The notes under the pieces were generated by a model. It had not been told where the DNA came from. It made no database searches and saw nothing but the letters and a program-made list of their open reading frames with translations. Made by a program: the position numbers and the translations under genes. This document shows positions 18,904-27,643 of a stretch of 64,000 nucleotides of DNA, piece after piece (positions within the stretch are counted from its first letter, which is position 1; every line of letters starts with the position of its first letter). Source of the stretch: Bryobacter sp. (GTDB lineage Bacteria > Acidobacteriota > Terriglobia > Bryobacterales > Bryobacteraceae); assembly GCA_022843605.1 (NCBI GenBank), contig JALHNI010000003.1, forward strand, positions 50,000 through 113,999, written 5' to 3'.

Positions 18904-20145
18904 ATGAAGCTTTTTCGTTGGTTCTCGATGCTGGTGCTCACTGCAGCGCTGGGCGCCCAGGTCTTTGATTTTTCTCCGGAGCAGGCCCGGATGTTTGAGC
19001 TTTCGGTGATGGAAAAGATTGCCGACCTGGCTCTGATTCCGCCGCGTCTGAATTCGTCGCCGCTGCCGCAGTATGACTACGATCAACTGGACTACGGCAT
19101 GACGATCGGGATCGCGCGGACGCCCGGCGGGCGGCTTTGGGCGGCATGGGTGGCGGGCGAGGATGGGCCGAGAGCGTTCTTTGTTTTGGCCAGCAGCGAT
19201 GACGATGGGGCTACGTGGTCAAAGCCGCGTTTGGTGGTGGATGCGCAATCGAAGAACCTGCCGATGTTTCGCAGTGTGCTGGTGGGGAACGTGTGGACGG
19301 ATCCGCAAGGGCGGCTGTGGCTGTTCTTTAGCCAGTCGATGATGCAGTTCGATGGCCGGGCGGGGAGTTGGGCGGCGGTTTGCGAGAATCCTGATGCGGC
19401 GGAGCCGCAATGGTCGACGCCGCGCCGGATCTGGCACGGATTCACCTTGAACAAGCCAACGGTGCTGTCGACGGGTGAATGGCTGTTGCCGGTGTCGTTG
19501 AACCCGAAGGGCTTTGGTCCGTTCGAAGGAGCATTCCGGGAACTGGATGGGTATCGCGGCGCCAACCTTTTCGCGTCGACGGATCAAGGTGCGACGTGGA
19601 CGCGACGTGGGCACGTCGCCTTTCCGAACGCCACCTGGGATGAGCACATGACGGTGGAGCGCAAGGACGGGAGCCTATGGATGCTGGCGCGTACGACGAC
19701 GGGTTTGATGCAGAGCTCATCGGCGGATCGCGGCAAGACCTGGGCGACACCCTCTGAGCCGCCGGCGATCCGGCATCCGGTGGCGCGGTTCCATTTACGC
19801 CGCCTCGCCTCAGGCCGGATCCTGCTGGTGAAGCACGGCGCGACGATTGAGGCGCATGAGGGTCGCAGCAAGCTGACGGCCTGGTTGTCTGAGGATGAGG
19901 GCCTGACGTGGAAGGGCGGGTTGATGCTGGACGAGCGGACGGGGATCTCATATCCGGATGGTTTTCAAGCGCCGGATGGGACGCTCTACATTTCGTACGA
20001 TCGTAATCGGGCCACCGACGGGGAAATTCTGTTGGCCCGGTTTACGGAAGAGGATGTTCTGGCGGGAGCGGTGGTGAACGGTAAGTCGAGGCTGAAGGCG
20101 TTGATTAGCCGTCCGCTGGGTCCGAAGCGGCAACCAGGCAAGTAG
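18904..20145 (+). CDS. Exo-alpha-sialidase/BNR-repeat family secreted protein
   Basis: Signal peptide [19 protein letters not shown]. Asp-box-like repeats [48 protein letters not shown]. Confidence 0.85.
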   Translation: MKLFRWFSMLVLTAALGAQVFDFSPEQARMFELSVMEKIADLALIPPRLNSSPLPQYDYDQLDYGMTIGIARTPGGRLWAAWVAGEDGPRAFFVLASSDDDGATWSKPRLVVDAQSKNLPMFRSVLVGNVWTDPQGRLWLFFSQSMMQFDGRAGSWAAVCENPDAAEPQWSTPRRIWHGFTLNKPTVLSTGEWLLPVSLNPKGFGPFEGAFRELDGYRGANLFASTDQGATWTRRGHVAFPNATWDEHMTVERKDGSLWMLARTTTGLMQSSSADRGKTWATPSEPPAIRHPVARFHLRRLASGRILLVKHGATIEAHEGRSKLTAWLSEDEGLTWKGGLMLDERTGISYPDGFQAPDGTLYISYDRNRATDGEILLARFTEEDVLAGAVVNGKSRLKALISRPLGPKRQPGK

Positions 20146-20148
20146 GGC

Positions 20149-20637
20149 TTAGTCGAGCGTGGAGTGAAATTCGACGGCGGTGCGTTCCGGGAGCGACGAG
20201 AGGAGGTCCTGCACGGTTCGCTGAAGGACGGGATGAACGAAGGTGGGGGCGATCTCGGCCAATGGAATCAGGACGAAAGCGCGTTCAGCGAGACGCGGAT
20301 GGGGCACGGTGAGTTCCGGTGTGGAGAGGATCTGGTCGCCGAAGAAGAGGATGTCCAGATCAATGGTGCGGGGGCCGTTGGGGATCGTGCGTTCACGCCG
20401 TAGGGATGCTTCGATCATGCGGAGGCTTCGCAGCAGGTTTTGCGGCGGGACTGCCGTGGAGAGGCGGATGACGCAGTTCAAGAAGGAATCCTGGTCCAGG
20501 TAATAGACGGGTGCGGTGAGGTAGACAGCGGAGGAGGCGGTGACTTCGCCGAGTTCCCGCAGCGCTTGGCGAGCGAGCCGAAGGTTCTGCAGGCGGTCGC
20601 CGAGGTTGGAGCCGAGGCCGAGGAAGACGTCATTCAT
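20149..20637 (-). CDS. folK: 2-amino-4-hydroxy-6-hydroxymethyldihydropteridine diphosphokinase
   Basis: FLGLGSNLGDRLQNL...NGPRTIDLDILFFGD...VPHPRLAERAFVLIPLAEIAP. Confidence 0.95.
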   Translation of the reverse strand: MNDVFLGLGSNLGDRLQNLRLARQALRELGEVTASSAVYLTAPVYYLDQDSFLNCVIRLSTAVPPQNLLRSLRMIEASLRRERTIPNGPRTIDLDILFFGDQILSTPELTVPHPRLAERAFVLIPLAEIAPTFVHPVLQRTVQDLLSSLPERTAVEFHSTLD

Positions 20638-20999
20638 GAGCGACGCCGGTGGATCAGGACCGCGGTGTGGGTGATGCCCCGGTTGGCGAGGGCAAGCGGT
20701 TTACGGATCCTAACGGAAAGCTCATCCACCCGGGGGAATTGGGCGAGGATGGCGCCGGCCAGCGAGACGGCGATGGTCTCGATCAGTTTGAACTCGCGGC
20801 CGTGGACGCAGATGTTCAACGCGTCACAGACTTCGACGTAGTTCACGGTGGATGAGACGTCGTCGCTTTCGGCGGCGAGGGTCATGTCGAAGAAGAGCTC
20901 GAGGTCGACGAAGAGCGGTTGCGGGGTGGCGCGCTCCTCGTCGGGAACCCCGACCCGGCAGGAGACGGGGATGGCCAGCAGCTCGATTCTGTCGTTCAC
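20634..20999 (-). CDS. folB: Dihydroneopterin aldolase
   Basis: CRVGVPDEERATPQPLFVDLELFFDM...STVNYVEVCDAL...FKLIETIAVSLAGAIL. GTG start; 4-bp overlaps with both neighbours. Confidence 0.92.
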   Translation of the reverse strand: MNDRIELLAIPVSCRVGVPDEERATPQPLFVDLELFFDMTLAAESDDVSSTVNYVEVCDALNICVHGREFKLIETIAVSLAGAILAQFPRVDELSVRIRKPLALANRGITHTAVLIHRRRS

Positions 21000-21814
21000 G
21001 CGGATTGCATCGCCTCAATGACGTCGAGGGCCTGACGGCATTCTTTGACGTCGTGGACGCGCACGACGCGTGCGCCGTGGAGGACGGCGGCGGTGACGGC
21101 GGCAAGGGTGCCGGGAAGGCGGTCATCTGCCTGGGGGCTTCCGGGGAGGCTCGCCAGAAAGGACTTGCGGGAGGGGCCAACGAGGATGGGGCAGTGGAGG
21201 GAGTGGAATTCGGGCAGTCTGCGCAGGAGTTCGAAGTTCTGTTTGGCCGTTTTGCCGAAGCCGAGGCCCGGATCCACGATGAGGTGTGAGAGGCCTGCGT
21301 GGCGCGCGGCGTCGACGCGCTGTTGAAGATAGGAGAAAATTTCCTGGACAACGTCGGTGTAATGGCAATCGTCCTGCATGGTTTTGGGCGTGCCGCGCAT
21401 GTGCATGAGGACGACAGGCGCCTGATGACGCACGGCGACTTCCGTCATGCGCGGATCGGCGAGGGCGGTGATGTCGTTGATCATGGCGGCGCCGCGACTC
21501 AGACACGCATCGGCGACGGCCGGCTTGGTGGTGTCGATGGAAATGGGCAACGGAAACTCGCCAGCCAGACGTTCGAGGAGGGGCAGCAGTCGCTGCAACT
21601 CTTCCGCTTCGCTGACGGGTTGTGCGCCAGGGCGCGAGCTTTCGCCGCCGATATCGAGAATATCGGCGCCCTCATCGGCGAGTTGTTTCGCGTGGTCCAC
21701 GGCCTTTTCGAGAGCGAGGTAGCGGTTCCCGTCGTAGAAGGAGTCCGGGGTGACGTTCAACACGCCCATGATTAATGCCTGGGGGCCGGCGAGAAGTTGT
21801 GGCAGGGATGGCAT
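20996..21814 (-). CDS. folP: Dihydropteroate synthase
   Basis: IMGVLNVTPDSFYDGNRYL...DILDIGGESSRPGAQPV...ISIDTTKPAVADACLSRGAAMINDI...VDPGLGFGKT. Confidence 0.96.
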   Translation of the reverse strand: MPSLPQLLAGPQALIMGVLNVTPDSFYDGNRYLALEKAVDHAKQLADEGADILDIGGESSRPGAQPVSEAEELQRLLPLLERLAGEFPLPISIDTTKPAVADACLSRGAAMINDITALADPRMTEVAVRHQAPVVLMHMRGTPKTMQDDCHYTDVVQEIFSYLQQRVDAARHAGLSHLIVDPGLGFGKTAKQNFELLRRLPEFHSLHCPILVGPSRKSFLASLPGSPQADDRLPGTLAAVTAAVLHGARVVRVHDVKECRQALDVIEAMQSA

Positions 21815-21901
21815 GTCGAGCAGTCTTCAATGTAGTACGAACCCACGGTGCGGGCGTCGACACTCGTTGTCGATGAAAGGTTGATCCAACTGAAATGCAA
21901 A

Positions 21902-21914
21902 ACAGTTAAACTGT
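21902..21914. promoter_or_regulatory. 13-bp palindrome upstream of TonB-dependent receptor, possible operator
   Basis: ACAGTT-A-AACTGT, 15 bp before the ATG at 21930. Confidence 0.35.
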
Positions 21915-21929
21915 GTCGCGGGAGAGATT

Positions 21930-24900
21930 ATGTCGCGCTTCACGATAACTGCATTTTTGTTAGCATTCGCCACTGGTTTGGGTTCTGCCCAGTCGACGAC
22001 GGGAACGATTCTGGGATCGGTGAAGGACAGCTCAGGCGCAGTGGTGGCGGGAGCCAAGGTGACCGTGACGAACGCGGGGACGAATCTTCGCTTTGAAAGC
22101 GTAACGAACAGCGCGGGAGCTTATACGGCGCCGTTACTGCCGATCGGTGATTACACGGTGGAGGTGTCTGCGGCGGGCTTCCGGGCGCATCGGCAGGAGG
22201 GGATCCGTCTGCAGGTGAACCAGCAGGCGCGAGTGGATATTGCGCTGGTGGTGGGCCAGTTAACTGAGACGGTGGACGTGCGCGCCGATGCCGAGGTGAT
22301 TGAAACAACGACTTCCTCAGTGGGCAAGGTGGTGGATAACAAACGCATTCGCGAGTTGCCGCTGAATACGCGGAACGTTTACGGGTTGATCTACCTGACG
22401 CCAGGTGTGTCGGGTGGCATTGGCAATTCTCATAACCAGATTGGGTATTCGATCAACGGCGTCCGCGGTGGTTTGATGGATACGCTGGTGGACGGCGCTT
22501 CGGCGGCGTTTCCGACGGTGAACGGTTTTCATGGGATTTCGGTTTTCCCGAGCGTCGATGCGGTGGAGGAGTTCAAGGTGCAGGCGCAGAACTACCCTGC
22601 GGAGTTCGGGCGGAGCCTCGGTTCGGTGCTGAACTTGGTGTATAAGAGCGGCACCAACGACTTCCACGGGTCAGCTTATAATTTTCTGCGTAACTCAAAG
22701 CTGGATGCGAATAACTTTTTTAACAACGGCCGCGGTATACCGTTGGGCAACTTTAAGCGGAATCAGTTCGGGGGCGTGTTTAGCGGGCCGATTCGCAAGA
22801 ATAAGACTTTCTTCATGACATCGTTTGAGGCACTGCGCCAGCGGAGCTTCTCCGAGACGTTGACGACGGTGCCCACTGCCGCCGAACGGCGCGGTGATTT
22901 TTCGCAAACCGCGGCTGGGGTGGGCCGGCCAATCGTAATCTACGACCCGCTGACGACGCAGGCGAGTGCCCGCACGGCCTTCCCCGGGAACGTGATTCCG
23001 GCGACGCGCTTTGACCGCGTCTCCAATAACTTACTGCGCTGGTGGCCGCAGGCAAATACGCCGGGCCTGCCCGGAACGAACCAGAATAATTTTTATAACT
23101 CCGGTTCGGCGCGGGTGGATACCGATAACTTCGATATCCGGCTGGACCATAACTTCACGGCGAAGCAGCGAATTTTCGGACGATTTAGTCATCGCCGATC
23201 GTTTGACGGACCGCCGCAGTTGTTTCCTGGCGAACTGGGCGTGGCCGAAGGGCGCATCAATCTGAATGACTGGGGCAAGAACGTGGTGATCGACTACTCG
23301 AATACGATCTCCAGTTCGACGATCTGGACGACGCGGGCAGCTTTCGCGCGGAATCGTTATCACTTCGAGAACAACGGACTCGACTTTCTGCCGTCGACCC
23401 TGGGCTTGCCCGCGGCGATCGACACGACGGCCGATCTGGCCATGTTTCCCAGCATCAGTGTGGCCGGGCAGCGCGGTCTGGGCGGCGGCGACAATCGCCT
23501 GTCGGGCTTCAATTCGTGGAGCTTACTGTCGAATGTGGCGCGGGTGACCGGCAAGCATTCGTTGAAGGTGGGCTATGAGGGCCGGCTGCTACTGATTAAC
23601 GTTTGGGAGGCGCGCAATGCAGGGGCGTTTAGCTTCAATGCGGGCTTTACGCAGGGTCCGAATGCGAACACGGCGACGGCGACCGCGGGGTACGGCTTTG
23701 CGAGCTTCCTGCTGGGCACCGGCTCGAGCGGGAACCTGCTGCAGGGCTGGAAGAATGTTGCCGCGGCGAGCACGTATCACGCGTTCTACATACAGGACGA
23801 CTGGCGAGTGACCTCGAAGCTGACGCTGAACCTGGGAATGCGCTATGACTTCGACGTGCCGCGCACGGAGCGCTATAACCGCATGAACTGGTTCGACCCG
23901 TCGGCGCGTTCGCCGTTGGCGTCGACGCCCGGTTACTCGAATCTGACGGGCGGGTTGGTGTTTGTCGGCGTTGACGGCAATCCCAGGAGCCAATACGACG
24001 GTGAGTACGACAACTTTGCGCCGCGCCTGGGTCTGGCGTATCAGGTGAATCAGAAGACGGTGGTGCGAGCCGGCTTCGCGCAGCTCTTCGGACCTTCGAC
24101 GATGGCGGCCCAAGGCACGGTGGGTCCGTATGGCTTCCGCAATGAATATCCCTGGGTCACGAGCCTCGACAATGGTCTGACGCCGTTGAACTATCTGAGC
24201 AATCCGTTCCCGAATGGTTTCCGTCCTTTGCGCGGAGCCGCGGACGGGCTCTTGACAGGCGTGGGCGGCTTGATTGAAGCGCCGTTGCGTAATCAGGTGA
24301 CGCCTTACACGCTGCAGTGGAACCTGACCGTGCAGCGGGAGTTGCCGGGGCGGGTGTTGTTGGAGGTGGGATACATCGGCAACGGAGGACGCCAGCAGTC
24401 GCGTGGCGGTGAAGGCGGCTTTACATTGAATCAGCTGGATCCGCAGTATCTGGCGTTGGGCAATCAACTGAACCAGCAAGTGCCGAATCCTTTCTTTGGC
24501 CAGGGTTTGGGCGGCGGGCTGGCGAACGCCACCGTTGCACGCAGCCAGCTACTTCGGCCGTATCCGCAGTTCGGAGATATCCATCCTTTGTTCTCGAACG
24601 GTGGAAATACGAGTTACCACGGCTTGCAGACGACATTCTCCAAGCGGTTTGCGTCTGGCATGTCGTTTGAGGGGAACTATACGTGGTCCAAGGCGATGGC
24701 CCATGACGAAAGCCACATGAACAGCTACGATATTTCAATCTCGAAGTCGGTGAGCTCAAATCACATCCCGCATCGACTGGTGTTTAGCGGGATCTACGAG
24801 CTTCCGTTCGGCAAGGGCCGGAAGTTTGGTACGTCGATGTCGGGCGTGGCGGACATGATTGTGGGGGGCTGGCAGGTGAACGGCATCGTCAGCATCCAGT

Positions 24901-25316
24901 CCGGTTCGCCATTGCAGATTGGCGCGACGAACTCCATTGGCCTCTTTACGAAGGCGGCGCGCGCCAATAGCACTGGAATCAGCGGCGCGAAGTCCGGTGA
25001 CGTGCGGGATCGCCTGACCGCTTACTTCGATCGTGCTGCCTATACCCAGCCCCTGCCCTTTACTTTCGGGAACCTGGGAACGCGGCTGCCGGACGTACTG
25101 AGCCACTATCAGAACAACATCGACTTCTCACTGTTTAAGCAGTTCTCCATTACCGAGCGGCTGCGGCTGCAGTTCCGGGCGGAGGCGTTCAACGCGCTCA
25201 ACCGAGTGCAATTTGGCGGAATCAACACAACGGTGACCTCCGGCGCATTTGGCACGGTAACCAGCCAGGCGAACTCCCCGCGGCAGATGCAGTTTGGCCT
25301 GAAGCTGCTGTTTTAG
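21930..25316 (+). CDS. Oar-like TonB-dependent receptor with N-terminal carboxypeptidase-regulatory-like domain
   Basis: TGTILGSVKDSSGAVVAGAKVTVTNAGTNLRFESVTNSAGAYTAPLLPIGDYTVEVSAAGF...VEEFKVQAQNYPAEFGRSLGSVLNLVYKSGTNDFHGSAYNFLRN. Confidence 0.93.
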   Translation: MSRFTITAFLLAFATGLGSAQSTTGTILGSVKDSSGAVVAGAKVTVTNAGTNLRFESVTNSAGAYTAPLLPIGDYTVEVSAAGFRAHRQEGIRLQVNQQARVDIALVVGQLTETVDVRADAEVIETTTSSVGKVVDNKRIRELPLNTRNVYGLIYLTPGVSGGIGNSHNQIGYSINGVRGGLMDTLVDGASAAFPTVNGFHGISVFPSVDAVEEFKVQAQNYPAEFGRSLGSVLNLVYKSGTNDFHGSAYNFLRNSKLDANNFFNNGRGIPLGNFKRNQFGGVFSGPIRKNKTFFMTSFEALRQRSFSETLTTVPTAAERRGDFSQTAAGVGRPIVIYDPLTTQASARTAFPGNVIPATRFDRVSNNLLRWWPQANTPGLPGTNQNNFYNSGSARVDTDNFDIRLDHNFTAKQRIFGRFSHRRSFDGPPQLFPGELGVAEGRINLNDWGKNVVIDYSNTISSSTIWTTRAAFARNRYHFENNGLDFLPSTLGLPAAIDTTADLAMFPSISVAGQRGLGGGDNRLSGFNSWSLLSNVARVTGKHSLKVGYEGRLLLINVWEARNAGAFSFNAGFTQGPNANTATATAGYGFASFLLGTGSSGNLLQGWKNVAAASTYHAFYIQDDWRVTSKLTLNLGMRYDFDVPRTERYNRMNWFDPSARSPLASTPGYSNLTGGLVFVGVDGNPRSQYDGEYDNFAPRLGLAYQVNQKTVVRAGFAQLFGPSTMAAQGTVGPYGFRNEYPWVTSLDNGLTPLNYLSNPFPNGFRPLRGAADGLLTGVGGLIEAPLRNQVTPYTLQWNLTVQRELPGRVLLEVGYIGNGGRQQSRGGEGGFTLNQLDPQYLALGNQLNQQVPNPFFGQGLGGGLANATVARSQLLRPYPQFGDIHPLFSNGGNTSYHGLQTTFSKRFASGMSFEGNYTWSKAMAHDESHMNSYDISISKSVSSNHIPHRLVFSGIYELPFGKGRKFGTSMSGVADMIVGGWQVNGIVSIQSGSPLQIGATNSIGLFTKAARANSTGISGAKSGDVRDRLTAYFDRAAYTQPLPFTFGNLGTRLPDVLSHYQNNIDFSLFKQFSITERLRLQFRAEAFNALNRVQFGGINTTVTSGAFGTVTSQANSPRQMQFGLKLLF

Positions 25317-26567
25317 TTATCGGCTTTGGTAGGGCCCGAAAATGGCCTTTACCTGATAGGTTTCGGCGGCGTCATCAAGGATGAGCACGCGAAAGGTTTC
25401 GCCGCCGGGGGCGACACGAATCAGGATGTGGCCTTGCGAGCTCTTTAGCCGGTCCAGCATGGTGCCGATGACGGCGCGATTGGCGTCGGTCATGTTGGTG
25501 GCGAAGACATCGCGCGGCCCCGGATAGAGGCGTGTGGAGTACATGCGAGTGAGGACATCTTCGCCCGGATGGTTTGCGGACCAGACCGGAACAATGAAGA
25601 CCTGCGGCCGCACGCCACTTAGGTAGAAGGCGTTGGTGGAATCGCGATTGCCATGGTGATTCAGAATCACGGCGTCGAGCGGCCCCACGGCGCGGGCCAC
25701 TGGCGTTTCCATGTCGACCCAGACCGGCCCCGCGCCATCGGGCACGGCGCCGGGGATGTCGCCGAAGGTGCCGTAGTCGAACTTCCCGTAACTCACGCGG
25801 AAGCCCAGGCTGCAGGGGTTCTCGTCGGGATACTGGTCAGGCGTGAGCGAACTGAGCGGCGGAAACTGCTGGCGCGTATTCGAGGCGACGCCGGTCCAGA
25901 CCTCGGTGTTCGCGAGGACGTTGCGGATTTCGAAAGACGGGTACTTGCCGGGCGAGCGCAGGACTAACTGGTCATTCCGGCCGGGTTGGAAACGTTCCAC
26001 TTTCATGCCGGCGTGTTCGGACTGCCACTTGAGAAAGGCCCGGTAGTTGTCCATCATGGGGCCGGTGAGCGGGCGGGGAAAGGCATAGTCCGGCCAGCCG
26101 CGATCGAGCATTTTTCGGATGGGCAGATGGTCACCGACTTCGGTGATGCCGGTTAGCTGATAGCCGCCGGCTTTGGAGGGTTTGGCCTGGGGGGTGGGGC
26201 CGCCCATGTGGTCGCCGTGGAAGTGGGTGAGGAGGGCGTAGTCGAGGACGGGGTCCGGGCGGAAGGCGAGCATGTGGCGGGCGTAACGGGCGATCCATTC
26301 GCCGGGATTGCGCGAGGCGTTGGGACGAGCGGGCGTGCCGCGCGCGCCTTCATTGCCGCCCCAGCCGGCGTCGAGCAGCATGCTGGTGCCATCGGGAAGG
26401 ACGAAGAGCGTGGAGTTGCCCTTGCCGGTGTTGATCTGGTGGATGTCGAGATGGCCTTCGGTCCAGGGCGGTAGCACTTGCCCGACGGTTTGCGCGGGAG
26501 CGCTGAACGGAACGCCGATCAGCAGGGCGGTGAGGAGGAGGTTGACCGTTCGGCGGGTAAGCAGCAT
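25317..26567 (-). CDS. MBL-fold metallo-hydrolase, secreted (ComEC/Rec2-like beta-lactamase domain)
   Basis: LDYALLTHFHGDHMGG (HxHxDH); Tat/Sec-type N-terminus MLLTRRTVNLLLTALLIGVPFSAPAQ. Confidence 0.88.
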   Translation of the reverse strand: MLLTRRTVNLLLTALLIGVPFSAPAQTVGQVLPPWTEGHLDIHQINTGKGNSTLFVLPDGTSMLLDAGWGGNEGARGTPARPNASRNPGEWIARYARHMLAFRPDPVLDYALLTHFHGDHMGGPTPQAKPSKAGGYQLTGITEVGDHLPIRKMLDRGWPDYAFPRPLTGPMMDNYRAFLKWQSEHAGMKVERFQPGRNDQLVLRSPGKYPSFEIRNVLANTEVWTGVASNTRQQFPPLSSLTPDQYPDENPCSLGFRVSYGKFDYGTFGDIPGAVPDGAGPVWVDMETPVARAVGPLDAVILNHHGNRDSTNAFYLSGVRPQVFIVPVWSANHPGEDVLTRMYSTRLYPGPRDVFATNMTDANRAVIGTMLDRLKSSQGHILIRVAPGGETFRVLILDDAAETYQVKAIFGPYQSR

Positions 26568-26615
26568 TCCGCCATCATGGCTCCCGGGCTGGGGTCGCGT
26601 CAACGAGGGAGCGCT

Positions 26616-27539
26616 CTACATCCAGCCGGAGAGTTTCTGCTGGCCTGAGCGGAGAGCTTCGACGATGGCGGAGGAAGGTCCACCGATCTCGAAGATGAGG
26701 ATGCCCTGGTAGTTGAGCGTGCGGAGTTTGGCAAAGAGTTTCGGGTAGTCGACGAAGCCATGGATGAGCGGTTTGTGCTCGGCCCAGGTTTGGGGTTCAA
26801 TGTCGTGCACATGGAAATGGAGGATCTTCGGCCCGAGGCGCTCCATGATGTCGAAGGTGGTTTCGTTATAGGCGCGGATGCCTTCGGGGGTGCCTCGTTG
26901 TTCGGGCCGGACACGGGAGGTGAGTTCCCGATAGGTTTTCTGGTGTCCGACGTCGATGGTGGAGCCGACGGCGGGATGGTCAATCTCCTGGATGAGGCGG
27001 ACGTACTGCTGGACGGAGCGCGGATAGCCGGTTTCGAGGCCGATTTTGAAGCCGAGTTTACGGGCACGGTCACCCCAGAGGCGGAAGCGGTCGAGGTACT
27101 CGTTCCAGCGTGTGGATTCTTCGGCAGGGTCAAGCGGCTGGGGATGAAGGACCGCGAGACGCGCGCCGAAATGGCCGGCTCCGTCCAGTGCATGCTCCAG
27201 GGTGCGGACGGAGAAGGCGCGCTTGGCGTCATCGCGGTCCATGTAGTTGAGGCCGGAGTAGGGCAGGTGCGCGGTCACCAGCTTGAAGCCGCGCAGGTCG
27301 CGAGTGATCTTCGCCTTCTGTGCGGCGGTGAGTTCGTTAAAGAGGAAGCCGGGGTACTTGCCGGGCCGGCCTTGCAGTTCGCCCATGCACTGGATTTCAA
27401 TGGCGGGAAAGTTCAGTTCGCGGACGGTGCGGATGGAGTCTTCCAGGCTGAAGCCGTCGATGGCGGTACAGGCGCCCATGGGCCAAGTGCGTTGGGCGGC
27501 GGAGGCGGTGCTGAGGGCGAGGAAGAGTCGGCGAGTCAT
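26616..27539 (-). CDS. Sugar phosphate isomerase/epimerase (xylose isomerase-like TIM barrel)
   Basis: FPAIEIQCMGELQGR...VGSTIDVGHQKTYREL...ILHFHVHDIEPQTWAEHKPLIHGFVDYPKLFAKL. Start ATG 27539. Confidence 0.85.
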   Translation of the reverse strand: MTRRLFLALSTASAAQRTWPMGACTAIDGFSLEDSIRTVRELNFPAIEIQCMGELQGRPGKYPGFLFNELTAAQKAKITRDLRGFKLVTAHLPYSGLNYMDRDDAKRAFSVRTLEHALDGAGHFGARLAVLHPQPLDPAEESTRWNEYLDRFRLWGDRARKLGFKIGLETGYPRSVQQYVRLIQEIDHPAVGSTIDVGHQKTYRELTSRVRPEQRGTPEGIRAYNETTFDIMERLGPKILHFHVHDIEPQTWAEHKPLIHGFVDYPKLFAKLRTLNYQGILIFEIGGPSSAIVEALRSGQQKLSGWM

Positions 27540-27643
27540 GGAATCAGACCTCTGCGGGAGATTTCTTGCGCCTCTCAATCTAGCACCGAAACCTGAGCAA
27601 GTGTCGCTGCGCCGGTTGCCATGGCCCCGCAACTGGGATACAT

